Shown: positions 1 to 9,608 of the stretch, one piece after another
How positions within the stretch are numbered: the first letter of the stretch is position 1
How the letters are laid out: each line of letters starts with the position of its first letter
From: Fusibacter tunisiensis
GTDB taxonomy: Bacteria; Bacillota; Clostridia; Peptostreptococcales; Acidaminobacteraceae
Length of the DNA stretch: 64,000 nt
Direction of reading: 5' to 3'
NCBI RefSeq assembly: GCF_016908355.1
Contig: NZ_JAFBDT010000002.1
Span: 62,001 to 126,000 of the forward strand
Notes under the pieces: generated by a model
What the model saw: only the letters and a program-made list of their open reading frames with translations
Told to the model about the DNA's origin: nothing
Databases searched by the model: none
Translations under genes and position numbers: made by a program

Positions 1-3000
1 CGTATTTAGGAACTTCAACGCCTTCAATACCAGTAGTGCCATCACCATCACTATCAGACGACTCACTGGTTTCAAACCCATAAACCATTGGATTTACAGT
101 TGCAGCAAGCGTTTTTGTTGGCATGCCTTCACCATCTACAGCATAAATAGATGCCCCGCCATAATTGGAATAAACCTGCTCTCCAGGAAGAACACCTTCC
201 AAGAAAGGATTGTCTAAATTGTATTCTTCAAGGTAAAGACGCTGAGGTTGTCCACCATTATTCACATCATCCTTAATCTGATCATCTGCAATTCTAAGGC
301 TTGATCCAAGCGCCTTAAGCAAACGGTTTTGCTGAGCAGACATTTGATCTTCCGCTGGAAGCGCGTAAGGTGTTCCATCCGTATAAGCTTCATAATTCTC
401 GTAATAATCACTCCACCCTGTTACAATTACAGTTTTTCCAGATTCCGCAAATGCTTTAATCGCTTCAATCTCTTCATCTGAATAATTGCTGTAACCCACA
501 AGGAAATCACGACCATCCCGGCGTGTAGGCGGTGTAAATATCAACATCTCATACTTATCATTTTGAGTTGCCGCAAGAAGGGCTTCACGCGTCTCGAGCT
601 CAACAACGCGAACATCGAAATCGACCGCCATAGTGGCAAAATTGCCCATGGAATCCTTATAGTTCCCACGTACATACTCATTGTTATGACTTGCATCAAT
701 ACCAATATAAATCAATTTTTCACTGTCTCTAACATTAAGTGTGGCTGTCTGTGTAAACTGACGTGACTCACCATTTACTTCAATAGTAGCCGTAAGCACA
801 ACTGTCTCAACGCGTGCCTCACTTGGTGTATAGTCTAAACTGTATTTGTAAACGCTTGCAGAATCAATTGGTTGATTCAGCGTTTCAGTCTCAACCACAT
901 CACCATTGACAGAATAAGACATCTCTTTTACAACAGCCGCTTCAAACTCATTGTTAAAAAGCGTCGCTTCCAGTGTTAGCGCTTCATTTGTAACAGGCAT
1001 TTTAGTTGTCGTATCAAAAGAACTAACGCCCACTAACGGTGCTTGACCAATCCATACAGGAGCCGTTACAGCTATATGCTTATCCGCTTGTGTCACACGC
1101 ACATAATAATATCCTTGGTCTGGTTCAAGTTCAAAGTCCCATTCTACTGAATTGTCTTCAAATGATTTGCTGGCAGCAATTCGACCGCCATTTGTAATAA
1201 TATCAATTTTAGAAATAACATCTGCATCATCTGGATCACTTACATTTACAGAAAACTTCAACGCCTCAGTTGGCACTTCTGCAATAATAGAACCCAGCAT
1301 TTGGTCATTTACAGTATATGTGATGTTTAAATTATGATCTTCAGTTGCATAAACGGACATATTCTTGAGCCCTTTCAACAGGCCATCTTCACTAAGTGTA
1401 TCCGTTATAATAACTGTACGTGCAGTATTTGAATTTCCCCACTTACCTTTATGGTTGTCTTGGTTGTTGGTAGGGGCAACATGCCAGCCTTTATCAAGGG
1501 CTTTCGTATATTCTGCATAACTTGCAAAATAGCCACCTGAATCAATGGCACCTTCACCATTACCCACCTCAACAGCTACCATTTTGTTGTCATAAGATGG
1601 TGACCAGTAGGCAAAATCAGAAAATGTTCCAAAAGTTGTTCCAGGATGGTTAAATTGAGATAAGTTTGCCATCGGGTCTGTATCTTGAATCAGCATGTCA
1701 TAGTAGGCCTGCATGCCTGCATCATTTGACTTGCTATTAAGATCATTATTATTTCGGCTTACAAGACCATCTGAATTAAACGTGTTGATGTGTCCCGGGC
1801 CACCAGACCATGTCATTTCAAAGCCAGGAAGCGTAATGGCTTTTCCGAAATTATCTTCATTGAAGTCACGCATGGTTTGAACGTATGTGTTCCACTTTTC
1901 TAAACTTTCAGGTGTCATCAACGTCTTGTCGTTAAGTGCTTCTGCTGGATTTGCCGCTGAAGTTGTATCAAAATAGTTGGAGTGATCGGTAATCGAAATA
2001 AAATCTACACGATCTGATGCAGAAATTGACTTCAGGTAGGTGAGTGCATCTGAAAGTGTACCCGAACCATCTGAATACTCTGCTGTATGGGCGTGAAGTT
2101 GTCCAAAGAAAGGACGAGCTTCAGGCGTTCCAACAATAAAGTTCCAACTTTCCACAGATGATTTCCCATCCGCTCTGGTTACAACAACCGTTGCCTTATA
2201 TTGTCCCGCTTCTAAATCTGAAGTTGCATACGCATACAAGCCTTCTTCAGAACCAGAAGCCATCTCAACAGCACTAAGGACTTCAACATCATCTTTTGTA
2301 AGTGTAAGTGTTACCTCTGGTGCAGTGCCTTGGTTTATAAGCTCTACAGAAATTATTGGCGCATAATCATCTTCTGTAATGGCATTGCGTTCAGGCGAAA
2401 GCGCTACAAATTGCGGGGTGCTGTCAACTTCAACTGAAACCTTATCAGAAACTGTTTCAAGTTCTGCAGCATCCACTGCCTTTATGGTAAATTCAAGTGA
2501 TTCTCCAGTTGCCGGGATTTCCGTTCCTGGAATTGTCAGTTCATAAACACGATCTGCTTCATCGAACGTCATCAATTGATCTTCTTGACCCACGTTCCCC
2601 ACAGCATAAGATGCGTAAACACTTTCGATACCCTTATTATCAGCTGCTTTAACTGTAATCGTATAAGGAAGATTTGGTTTAGCCGCAGGATAAAAGTCAT
2701 TGAGTTCTACAACAGGTGCCTTTGTATCTGTCACCACATCATATACATGGTAACCATTGGTATCACTTGGACCTGTATAAAGTTGAAGTGATGTCTTATA
2801 GGTTGCAATCATTGCATAAACATCCACAACATCGCCTTCTTCCACCAAAACAGGATATGGAATTGCTTTATAGATGTTGATGCTGCCAGTAGCATCCGTA
2901 ATTTGCGTGTTGCCACCACCATCATATTCACCCAGTGTCACATCCTTGATTTTAACAAGTCTGCCTAAATGATTTAGACCATTTTCCATAATTTCAGCAA

Positions 3001-3394
3001 CGGTCATTTCAGCTGCCGGAATCACTTCAGAAGGCCCAATAATCTTTGAAGATTTAATGCTGCCAATCTGTGGCAATCCATTGTAATATTGGAATGTTCC
3101 AGTCAGTTCAATCTCATCCCCAATTTTCGCGCCATCTGGTGCCGATCCATACACATAAAGGGCATAGACTTCACCGTCAATTTCCGCGTGAATCACTGGA
3201 TTGGAGTAAGAAGTTGCAAAGTAAGCCAACGTCCCCCTAATTGTCACGTTCTCTGTGCCGTCTTCAAGAGCAAGTGCCTCTTTAATGGTATAGACCGCAC
3301 CTGATTCTTCCGCATACACTGGTAGACCCATTGAGGTTACAGTGAGCATTAGAACCATCAGCATACTTAATACTTGTTTTAACCGATTGTTCAT
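1..3394 (-). CDS. Secreted CehA/McbA-type PHP metallohydrolase, C-terminus outside window
   Basis: The frame is open from an ATG at 3394 to the window edge (1131 codons, no stop), so the 3' end is missing. AAAGGAG lies 7 bases before the ATG. Residues 1-28 form a Sec signal peptide. Two OB-fold-like segments follow (about 37-125 and 130-215), a common arrangement in secreted phosphoesterases. A PHP-type metal-dependent hydrolase domain starts near residue 430: HAHT (434-437) and ITDHSN (468-473) are metal-ligand motifs, followed by a FNHPG motif. Beta-sandwich segments and a Rossmann-like segment (about 890-1000) follow. The family is known for phosphoester or carbamate hydrolysis; the substrate here is unknown. 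It begins 25 bp after the YibE/F gene, so the two are probably co-transcribed. Confidence 0.8.
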   Translation of the reverse strand, partial: MNNRLKQVLSMLMVLMLTVTSMGLPVYAEESGAVYTIKEALALEDGTENVTIRGTLAYFATSYSNPVIHAEIDGEVYALYVYGSAPDGAKIGDEIELTGTFQYYNGLPQIGSIKSSKIIGPSEVIPAAEMTVAEIMENGLNHLGRLVKIKDVTLGEYDGGGNTQITDATGSINIYKAIPYPVLVEEGDVVDVYAMIATYKTSLQLYTGPSDTNGYHVYDVVTDTKAPVVELNDFYPAAKPNLPYTITVKAADNKGIESVYASYAVGNVGQEDQLMTFDEADRVYELTIPGTEIPATGESLEFTIKAVDAAELETVSDKVSVEVDSTPQFVALSPERNAITEDDYAPIISVELINQGTAPEVTLTLTKDDVEVLSAVEMASGSEEGLYAYATSDLEAGQYKATVVVTRADGKSSVESWNFIVGTPEARPFFGQLHAHTAEYSDGSGTLSDALTYLKSISASDRVDFISITDHSNYFDTTSAANPAEALNDKTLMTPESLEKWNTYVQTMRDFNEDNFGKAITLPGFEMTWSGGPGHINTFNSDGLVSRNNNDLNSKSNDAGMQAYYDMLIQDTDPMANLSQFNHPGTTFGTFSDFAYWSPSYDNKMVAVEVGNGEGAIDSGGYFASYAEYTKALDKGWHVAPTNNQDNHKGKWGNSNTARTVIITDTLSEDGLLKGLKNMSVYATEDHNLNITYTVNDQMLGSIIAEVPTEALKFSVNVSDPDDADVISKIDIITNGGRIAASKSFEDNSVEWDFELEPDQGYYYVRVTQADKHIAVTAPVWIGQAPLVGVSSFDTTTKMPVTNEALTLEATLFNNEFEAAVVKEMSYSVNGDVVETETLNQPIDSASVYKYSLDYTPSEARVETVVLTATIEVNGESRQFTQTATLNVRDSEKLIYIGIDASHNNEYVRGNYKDSMGNFATMAVDFDVRVVELETREALLAATQNDKYEMLIFTPPTRRDGRDFLVGYSNYSDEEIEAIKAFAESGKTVIVTGWSDYYENYEAYTDGTPYALPAEDQMSAQQNRLLKALGSSLRIADDQIKDDVNNGGQPQRLYLEEYNLDNPFLEGVLPGEQVYSNYGGASIYAVDGEGMPTKTLAATVNPMVYGFETSESSDSDGDGTTGIEGVEVPKY

Positions 3395-3419
3395 TGCAGA
3401 TCTCCTTTCGCCTATAACT

Positions 3420-4553
3420 CTATTTTTTTGACCCGTACACACTAGCCCCCAAGGCTGCCACAAGCGGAACCGTTAGTACGATTCCAATGGACCCTGCTAG
3501 ACCCTGCATGATTTCAATTGTCATTAAATCACTATTGAAAATCTGCCTGTACGGATAATCAAACACTCTAAAGAGCAGAAGCATATTCAATGATGCGCCT
3601 GCAAAAGCCAAAATCAATGTGTTGGCCATTGTACCCATTGCGTCTTTTCCTATATTAATGCCCGATGCAAAAAGGGCCTTTGTTTTAATCTTTGGATGAA
3701 TTTTTTTCATTTCTTCTATTGCCGATGATATGGTAAGCGCCACATCCATCACTGCCCCCAGTGAGGCAATCAAAACACCACTTACCAAAAGGCCACTTAT
3801 CAACAACCCATCATCTGCCGCCCTAAGAACCAACTCTTCTGCCTCAGACATATTGAAACCATTGATTGGCGTCATAATTCCCGCCACAAGCGCCACTAGC
3901 CCTGCTATCGTAACCCCACCAACACACCCTGCTATGGCCACATAAGTCTTCTTTGAAAATCCATTGAGGGCCACCAATGACACAAAAGTCGTTATGGCAA
4001 TGAGCACAATTGATGCTGGAATCGGATGTACCCCCCGTTGAACCAGCGGCATCAAGAAAAACCAAATGCTGATAATTGTAAACGCCAATCCTACAATAGC
4101 AGAAAGCCCTTTTCGACCACCAATACCAATGAGGAGTGCCGAAAATAAAATCACCATACCAATCAACATGCCGCTTCTGTCATGCCCATTAATGGTAACA
4201 ATAAAAGGGGTCCCCTGATCGTCAACATCCATGCGGACAATAATCCTACTGCCTTCCTTGAGATCAACATTTCCATAAGCACTGAGATAATTTACAGCAT
4301 ACAGTTCAGTCCCTCTAAACGCACCGCTGTCAATTGTCACTAAGATTTCCTGCATCCCCAGCCTAAGCCCCTCAGTCCATGTATCTTCACTGGCCTTATC
4401 TGAAATCACCTGGGTCACATGTGCCTTCTCAAAAGTATACTGACTCGCTGCAGTGGGCACATCGCCTTCTTTGGGTTGATTCAGCCAGACCATAAATCCT
4501 ATATATAAAAGTATCCCGATACTCAACAAAATCCACTTGTTGCGATTTTTCAT
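3420..4553 (-). CDS. YibE/F-family integral membrane protein
   Basis: A 377-residue protein with one N-terminal membrane helix (about 9-25), an extracytoplasmic beta-rich segment (about 40-125), then seven or so hydrophobic helices to the C-terminus. This layout and sequences such as GGRKGLSAIVG and LGAVMDVALTISSAI fit the YibE/F family (PF07907), widespread in Firmicutes and of unproven function; a transport role has been proposed for relatives. GGAGG lies 4 bases before the ATG. It is the first gene of a likely two-gene unit with the downstream metallohydrolase. I see no truncation. Confidence 0.88.
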   Translation of the reverse strand: MKNRNKWILLSIGILLYIGFMVWLNQPKEGDVPTAASQYTFEKAHVTQVISDKASEDTWTEGLRLGMQEILVTIDSGAFRGTELYAVNYLSAYGNVDLKEGSRIIVRMDVDDQGTPFIVTINGHDRSGMLIGMVILFSALLIGIGGRKGLSAIVGLAFTIISIWFFLMPLVQRGVHPIPASIVLIAITTFVSLVALNGFSKKTYVAIAGCVGGVTIAGLVALVAGIMTPINGFNMSEAEELVLRAADDGLLISGLLVSGVLIASLGAVMDVALTISSAIEEMKKIHPKIKTKALFASGINIGKDAMGTMANTLILAFAGASLNMLLLFRVFDYPYRQIFNSDLMTIEIMQGLAGSIGIVLTVPLVAALGASVYGSKK

Positions 4554-4674
4554 ATATCCTCCGTTGTTCGATTTATCATATAGTTAGAATTGTTTGAATT
4601 GTTACACCCATTGTAAAATTTTTATGAACACCCGTCAATGTAAAACGCACGTATTTGTAGAGACTCCCTAAATG

Positions 4675-5062
4675 GGTACCGTTTTAGGTGGCTCAAGGAG
4701 GGACAGTTAACATAACATATTTCAATCACGTCCCCTTTCTCCCCACTGGCCAAGAGCATCCTCCCAAATATGGGTATTCCGCCATGTAACATTTTATTGG
4801 CTCAACTGACTTCCACACACATCGAAAGTCAACTCTCGAGCCACCTAAAACGGCACCCATAAAAGCCCTTACATTCCCCACACACGCAAAAACCACCCAC
4901 AATCACAGAAATTGCAGGCGGTTTTATATAAAAAAACCACTTGGTCTCAAAATATACAATTTACCAGAAATGGAAAACGGCTACAAGCCACTGATTTAAA
5001 CGATCACAGTCAACTAATATCTTATGTTAACTGTCCCCCCTTGAACCACCTAAAGCGGTACC
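4675..5062. repeat. Inverted-repeat element with 41-bp ends
   Basis: A 41-bp sequence starting GGTACCGTTTTAGGTGG and ending ACAGTTAACATAA lies at 4675-4715. It recurs on the opposite strand at 5022-5062 with 3 mismatches. A third, 25-bp partial copy on the minus strand lies at 4836-4860. The outer copies therefore form terminal inverted repeats around about 390 bp with no gene, like a MITE or a decayed insertion sequence. The right copy overlaps the 3' end of the carboxypeptidase gene and provides its last 11 codons and stop. I do not recognise the parent element. The 4554-4674 stretch upstream of the YibE/F gene shows nothing else I can name. Confidence 0.6.
4888..4926 (-). terminator. Probable rho-independent terminator
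   Basis: Read on the minus strand, AAAACCGCC pairs with GGTGGTTTT (one G-U pair) around an 18-base loop, ending in a T-run. It lies 100 bp past the stop of the carboxypeptidase operon, just beyond the right copy of the inverted repeat. It probably was the original end of that operon. Confidence 0.55.
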
Positions 5063-5893
5063 AAAAAATTCTTCAAGGGTCAACCCAGCTTCATATAAAT
5101 ATGTGGCCAGGTCGATACCAACGTATCTGAGGTGCCAAGGTTCATACTTATACTGGGTGATTTCTGTTTTATCTTCAGGGTAGCGGATGATAAACCCGTA
5201 GGTGTGGGCATTGTCTGCCACCCAGATGCCTTCTGGCGTCTCACCAAAAGCTTCCTTAAGGTCATATCCTACACTTGCACTGGTGACATCCATAGCCAGA
5301 CCAGTTTGATGCTCACTGTGGCCAGGTCTAGCACTAAACGTATCTGCAGCCTCTTGACCCCTACTGGCAACAAAGCCCTCATAGATCCATTTTTGAGTCG
5401 CATAAGACCGATAACCAGAAAGAGCAAAAAGAGTATGGCCATCTTCCTTGGCGCCCTCAAACAAAAGGGCCAAAGCATCCGCCGCCTCTTGTCGCATCTT
5501 ACGTTTGGGATTGTCCTCATCAAAAGAAAACCTAACATCCGGTTCCACCAAATCTTCTGGCACATAATCCTCTGGTAGCTGATTAAGCTTATTGGCCAAA
5601 ACATAAATCGATGCTGGATCCTCAATCGCCCCAATCACATCGGGGTCATAATTAAACTGGTCAGGTCGAATCAACTCAGCCCATAAATCAAGTTCGCTCT
5701 TAACCTCCGTCGCCTCAGTTTCATCGGTTGGTTCAGAACTCGGCTCTGTCACAGGTGGCAGAGAAGGCCTAATCGTCGTTGGCACAACCACCCAACTCTC
5801 CTCACCCAGATTCTCTTGACCACAACCCGCTACAAACCCTAAAACGCCAAGGACTAAAACAAGTCCCATTACACTGTATCTTCTCAAACCCAT
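5027..5893 (-). CDS. VanY-like D-alanyl-D-alanine carboxypeptidase lipoprotein (peptidase M15B)
   Basis: Removes the terminal D-Ala from peptidoglycan stem peptides, by family. Residues 1-24 are a lipoprotein signal with lipobox VAGC (Cys24), so the enzyme is anchored outside the membrane. A Ser/Thr/Glu-rich linker (about 28-65) precedes the M15 domain. The zinc motif SEHQTGLAMD (His195, Asp202) and EPWH (Glu251, His254) are intact, after SGYRS. The TAGGAG ribosome site abuts the ATG at 5893 with no spacing; the TTG two codons on (5887) has ideal 6-base spacing and may be the true start. Residues 278-288 (GTALGGSRGDS) and the stop are encoded by an inverted repeat, so the native C-terminus was probably replaced. 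Last gene of the kinase operon. Confidence 0.9.
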   Translation of the reverse strand: MGLRRYSVMGLVLVLGVLGFVAGCGQENLGEESWVVVPTTIRPSLPPVTEPSSEPTDETEATEVKSELDLWAELIRPDQFNYDPDVIGAIEDPASIYVLANKLNQLPEDYVPEDLVEPDVRFSFDEDNPKRKMRQEAADALALLFEGAKEDGHTLFALSGYRSYATQKWIYEGFVASRGQEAADTFSARPGHSEHQTGLAMDVTSASVGYDLKEAFGETPEGIWVADNAHTYGFIIRYPEDKTEITQYKYEPWHLRYVGIDLATYLYEAGLTLEEFFGTALGGSRGDS

Positions 5894-5901
5894 CTCCTAA
5901 A

Positions 5902-7083
5902 TCAATAATAGAAAAACTCACTTAAAATCATCTCAAAAAATTCATCAATTCCTTCAAAACCAAACCAATAGGCCATTTCCTGATAATACTCAGTCCCCTC
6001 AATAGCCTCTACCAGTTTGTCATTCGCCTGAACCTTCTCAGAAAAATTCCCAAGCACCTCGCCTGCCACCTCATAAAGGTCCGACTCGCCAGACATGAAA
6101 GGCTCAAAATCTAGGCCAGACGCCTTATCATAAGTGTTAAAGTCATAAGCACTCTCATTCTTATAACGCATTTCAAGCGTCAAATCACCTTCAACCTCAA
6201 ACGTCATTTCCATCGCTTCAATGGTATTTAACCAGTCCAAATCAAAAACCATTACCATATTGAACCCCGGCTCAACAGCCCTATCCCGTTCACGCTCAAG
6301 ATCAGACAAAAGTGCTGAAACGCCCTCATTAAACTCAGCTTCAAAGGTCTCATAATCCTCAATTTCAGACAAGAGCTCCTGCCAATCTTCTGGACCAGCC
6401 CCCCCAAATTCGAACCCATCTTCAATCATAAGGGACAAAAGGCCCACAAGCTCCCTGTGCAAAACAGGCACAAACGCATCATCTGCCGCAACCACCTGTA
6501 AAACCGCCTCAGTCAAATCCAGCATGGCCACTTCATCGAGCTCCAAATAAACCCGGCCATCAGACTTATAAAGATTGTCCCCTAAAGCCTCTTCCACCGC
6601 CTCAACATACGCTTTAAAATCTATCCCCTTAAAAGAAACACCCATCATATACTCACGAAGGGCATAGGACTGGGTCATATACGCCTCGAAATCCCCATCG
6701 TCATAATAAAAATAAGACCCATATAAATCTAAAAGATCCACATACAGCACATCCTCTTGAACAGCCATAACACCTTCAAGAAGAACCGCATCATCCAAAT
6801 GGATTTGAACATTTGAAAACCCTGACATCCCAGTATTTTCATAATTCATCACCAGCTTAAACAAATCAAAAATAGGGGCCATCGAAGGCTCTTCAGTCGT
6901 TGCCCACAGCTCCATGTGACCCTCTTGTGATTCACTTGCCGCCATCTTATAAAAACCTGACATCACCTGAGCACCCGCACTCTTTGCAAAAAGAATTTGA
7001 CTGCCTGCAAAAACAAAAACCACAAGCAAAAGCGCCAAACCAAGTATTTTCAATACCTTACCATTCATCTGAAATTTACTCAA
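5902..7083 (-). CDS. Unknown membrane-anchored acidic extracellular protein
   Basis: I chose the TTG at 7083 because GGAGG lies 5 bases before it; a longer frame reaches 7134 but would overlap the previous gene and has no ribosome site. The 393-residue product has one N-terminal membrane helix (about residues 10-30) and a long, very acidic extracytoplasmic region rich in Asp, Glu, Tyr and Phe. No motif I recognise is present. It sits between a polysaccharide deacetylase and a D,D-carboxypeptidase, with 8 bp to the latter, which places it at the cell wall. It could be an adhesin-like or enzyme-partner protein; I assign no function. Confidence 0.75.
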   Translation of the reverse strand: MSKFQMNGKVLKILGLALLLVVFVFAGSQILFAKSAGAQVMSGFYKMAASESQEGHMELWATTEEPSMAPIFDLFKLVMNYENTGMSGFSNVQIHLDDAVLLEGVMAVQEDVLYVDLLDLYGSYFYYDDGDFEAYMTQSYALREYMMGVSFKGIDFKAYVEAVEEALGDNLYKSDGRVYLELDEVAMLDLTEAVLQVVAADDAFVPVLHRELVGLLSLMIEDGFEFGGAGPEDWQELLSEIEDYETFEAEFNEGVSALLSDLERERDRAVEPGFNMVMVFDLDWLNTIEAMEMTFEVEGDLTLEMRYKNESAYDFNTYDKASGLDFEPFMSGESDLYEVAGEVLGNFSEKVQANDKLVEAIEGTEYYQEMAYWFGFEGIDEFFEMILSEFFYY

Positions 7084-7114
7084 AACAACCTCCAATCCAA
7101 ATACGCATCCAAAA

Positions 7115-7975
7115 CTAATCCTCAAAACCATCAACCGATTCCAAAAGCTTAAGCACAGGCACCTCCCCAGTCACATTAAGCCTTGGAATCGCCCTTAAAT
7201 CCGCCACAGTCCCAAAAGACCGAATCTCTGGAACCGTTGAAAACGTGCATACAACACCAAACGCTTCAAGCACCTGCTCAGTCGCCTCAGAAAAAGCCCC
7301 ATAAGGATAAGCAACCGAAACCGGCACTCGCCCCGTTTTAGACTCAATTAGGGCAGTCATCTTGCCAGTATCCTCTAAAATTCGCGTAGCATAATCCGCA
7401 TCGGACTCCTCGGCCATCTGAGACATCCCGTATCCCACAGGCATGCCACCGTCATATGAAAGCCCTTCTGGCGAATGCAGATCATACGTGTGATTTTCAA
7501 TCTCCACCAGCCCACTTTCCACCATTTCCCGCGCAGCTTCCCAAGTAAAATGCGGAATAATTGGGTCCTCAGTCAAAACAAACCGATCAAGGCCTACAGA
7601 CCAACCAATTACATTAATCACAGCCTTCATCTTAAGTGACTTTAAAATTGGGAAAGCATACACATAATTCGACGCATACCCATCGTCAAAAGTCACCAAA
7701 ATTGGCTTTTCAGGCAAAACGCCAGTCCCTTCCACATAAGCAATCAAATCGGCCAAAGCAATGGTCTCAAACCCCGCCTTTTTAAGTTGCCACATATCAT
7801 CAAAAAACTTAAACACGTCCACCACCGCATCACCCGTCACATCATCCGAAATATGATGATACATTAAAACGGGCACAGATACAGGCGTCACATCCGCAAA
7901 CCCAATTCCACCAGTGCCAACACTTAAACACAAACACACACTCAAAATTACCCCTAAACGCCATTTACCGCGCAT
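7115..7975 (-). CDS. Secreted polysaccharide deacetylase (NodB-type)
   Basis: Signal peptide at residues 1-27. The NodB motif 1 TFDDGY is at 95-100 (catalytic base and metal Asp) and motif 2 His162/His167 lies in ENHTYDLHS, the metal-binding pair. The YHH near residue 40 and a C-terminal AYPYGAF match carbohydrate esterase family 4. It probably N-deacetylates a wall or surface glycan. The ATG lies inside the last codons of the kinase gene (11-bp overlap), so translation is likely coupled. The 286-residue length is normal for a single-domain enzyme. Confidence 0.92.
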   Translation of the reverse strand: MRGKWRLGVILSVCLCLSVGTGGIGFADVTPVSVPVLMYHHISDDVTGDAVVDVFKFFDDMWQLKKAGFETIALADLIAYVEGTGVLPEKPILVTFDDGYASNYVYAFPILKSLKMKAVINVIGWSVGLDRFVLTEDPIIPHFTWEAAREMVESGLVEIENHTYDLHSPEGLSYDGGMPVGYGMSQMAEESDADYATRILEDTGKMTALIESKTGRVPVSVAYPYGAFSEATEQVLEAFGVVCTFSTVPEIRSFGTVADLRAIPRLNVTGEVPVLKLLESVDGFED

Positions 7976-9527
7976 AAGCCATCACCCGCTCCACTATTTC
8001 TCCTGACTCTGAAATCAAATACACAAGCCAGTACGTATTTAAAAAATAATCTCGAGGCCCAAACCCCGTAAAAACCCGGTTTTCTAGCGAAACAAAACCC
8101 TCCTTATCCTCAAACGTCGCCTCGATTTCCGCAAAATCAGCCTCTCCAAAAGGCCCATCCGAACTCCAAATACACGCATACTGCGCCTCTGGATAAACCG
8201 ACGCATCCACAATTAACTTGGCATATTCTGTATAATACTCAAAACCAAGCCCCTCAGTCATCTCAAAATACCCCAGTGCCAGCTCAACCCCACCTTCAGA
8301 AAAATCCAGTCCAGCCCTAATATCATCCGTATTATAGTAGCCAATCACCTCAAGGTCTTCATCATACAAAAGGAGCATCAAACAATCTCGAGAATCAATC
8401 CCCGAAATATAAGCAGAATCCGATCTAAAAGACGTCAGCCCATTTCCGCTGGAAACTGCATCTGCCGCAAGCACCGGAATATCCGCTTCATAAAAAGGCG
8501 CATGGTCTGTGGCAACCGACATATAGGCATAATCCGAAAACACCTCAGGAAGCTGGGACTCATCGAGCGTAATCTTCACAGACCGTTCATCAAAAGCCTC
8601 AATCACAAGCCCCGACTCTATCAGAAAAGGTCCCTCTGGTGGCCGCAGTGCCCACGCCCATGTAAACGCTATCAAAACAAACGCCAAACCCGCAAGGCCA
8701 AAAACAGCCTTAAGTTTTCTAAGTTTCGCCCGTTTGCCATTGAGTTCCGACTTCAGCTGAGTAACAGACCCAAAACGATTTTTAGGGTTGAAGGCCGTCG
8801 CCTTTAAAATCAACCGCTTTGCCTTATGGCTCAACTTAACATCTTTTCTCAAACACGTCACCATATCTTCAATAGACGCCGGCTGTATACCCGTCAACAT
8901 GAAAAAAAGAGTGGCACCTGTGCTATACACATCAGAACGCTCAGTCGTTTGCATATACCCATATGCCTCCGGAGCCGTATAACCCTTTGACCCAATCAAA
9001 TATGTGTCTTGAGTCCTGTTTACCTTAACTTCCCGTATCGTTACAACATCTATAAGAACAACGTCACCCTCTGGTGTCACCATAATATTAGAAGGCTTTA
9101 AATCCCTAAAAACAAATTTGCCCGAATGGTTTCGATGCAACCTTTCAAGAATTTCAGAAATCTTAAAAAGCAACTCAAAAGCATGCGCCTCCTCTAGTTT
9201 ACCACGACTAAGAACATAATGCTCCAAATTGACACCCGGAACGTACTCAACCACCCAGTACAAAAAAAGATCTGACTGAAAAACAGCTACAACCCGGTTA
9301 ACCCCCTGAACATCAAGGCGCTTTACAAGATCCAGCTCAAACTGAATCTCAGGCCGAATCCGCATGGCTTTAAGCACAAAAACAGCCCGGTCCTCATATC
9401 GCTCAACCCGTGTCACAACAGACTCCTTAGACCTATAAATTTCTTCGCCCAAATCATAAACCGCTTGAATTGCCTTACCTGCAGCAGACTGGTGGATATC
9501 ATACTCAAAACTCTGACTAAACTCCAA
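7965..9527 (-). CDS. Membrane Ser/Thr protein kinase with degenerate DFG motif
   Basis: Start is TTG at 9527, with AAGGAGG 9 bases upstream. Residues about 25-265 are a Hanks-type kinase domain: Lys53 (VLKAM), RDLKPSN (141-147, catalytic Asp142), an activation-segment GSKGYTAPE (179-187) and SDVYSTG. The canonical DFG is DVV at 160-162: the metal Asp is kept, the Gly lost. The glycine-rich loop is also not evident. A membrane helix at about 274-294 leads to an extracellular domain of about 225 residues that is neither PASTA nor NHL. It heads an operon with wall enzymes, so it may sense the wall and steer its modification. It may be active or a pseudokinase. Confidence 0.88.
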   Translation of the reverse strand: MEFSQSFEYDIHQSAAGKAIQAVYDLGEEIYRSKESVVTRVERYEDRAVFVLKAMRIRPEIQFELDLVKRLDVQGVNRVVAVFQSDLFLYWVVEYVPGVNLEHYVLSRGKLEEAHAFELLFKISEILERLHRNHSGKFVFRDLKPSNIMVTPEGDVVLIDVVTIREVKVNRTQDTYLIGSKGYTAPEAYGYMQTTERSDVYSTGATLFFMLTGIQPASIEDMVTCLRKDVKLSHKAKRLILKATAFNPKNRFGSVTQLKSELNGKRAKLRKLKAVFGLAGLAFVLIAFTWAWALRPPEGPFLIESGLVIEAFDERSVKITLDESQLPEVFSDYAYMSVATDHAPFYEADIPVLAADAVSSGNGLTSFRSDSAYISGIDSRDCLMLLLYDEDLEVIGYYNTDDIRAGLDFSEGGVELALGYFEMTEGLGFEYYTEYAKLIVDASVYPEAQYACIWSSDGPFGEADFAEIEATFEDKEGFVSLENRVFTGFGPRDYFLNTYWLVYLISESGEIVERVMAYAR

Positions 9528-9545
9528 AATGCCTTGCCTCCTTAT

Positions 9546-9586
9546 TTTACTCCTCTAATTATATTTGATATAATTAGGCTTGGCAA
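9546..9586. promoter_or_regulatory. Overlapping divergent promoters with palindromic operator
   Basis: Minus strand: TTGCCA (9586-9581), 17-bp spacer, TATAAT (9563-9558) for the kinase operon. Plus strand: TTTACT (9546-9551), 17-bp spacer, TATAAT (9569-9574) for the regulator gene. The two -10 boxes lie within one perfect palindrome at 9555-9577 (arms CTAATTATAT and ATATAATTAG, 3-bp centre). This is a good candidate site for the adjacent helix-turn-helix protein to control both directions. Confidence 0.75.
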
Positions 9587-9608
9587 CCAAAGAAACAGGA
9601 GGACCCAC

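Noticed and set aside
3730-3945. Plus-strand frames inside the YibE/F gene and similar frames elsewhere
   Set aside because: They are antisense to well-supported genes and lack ribosome sites or recognisable domains.
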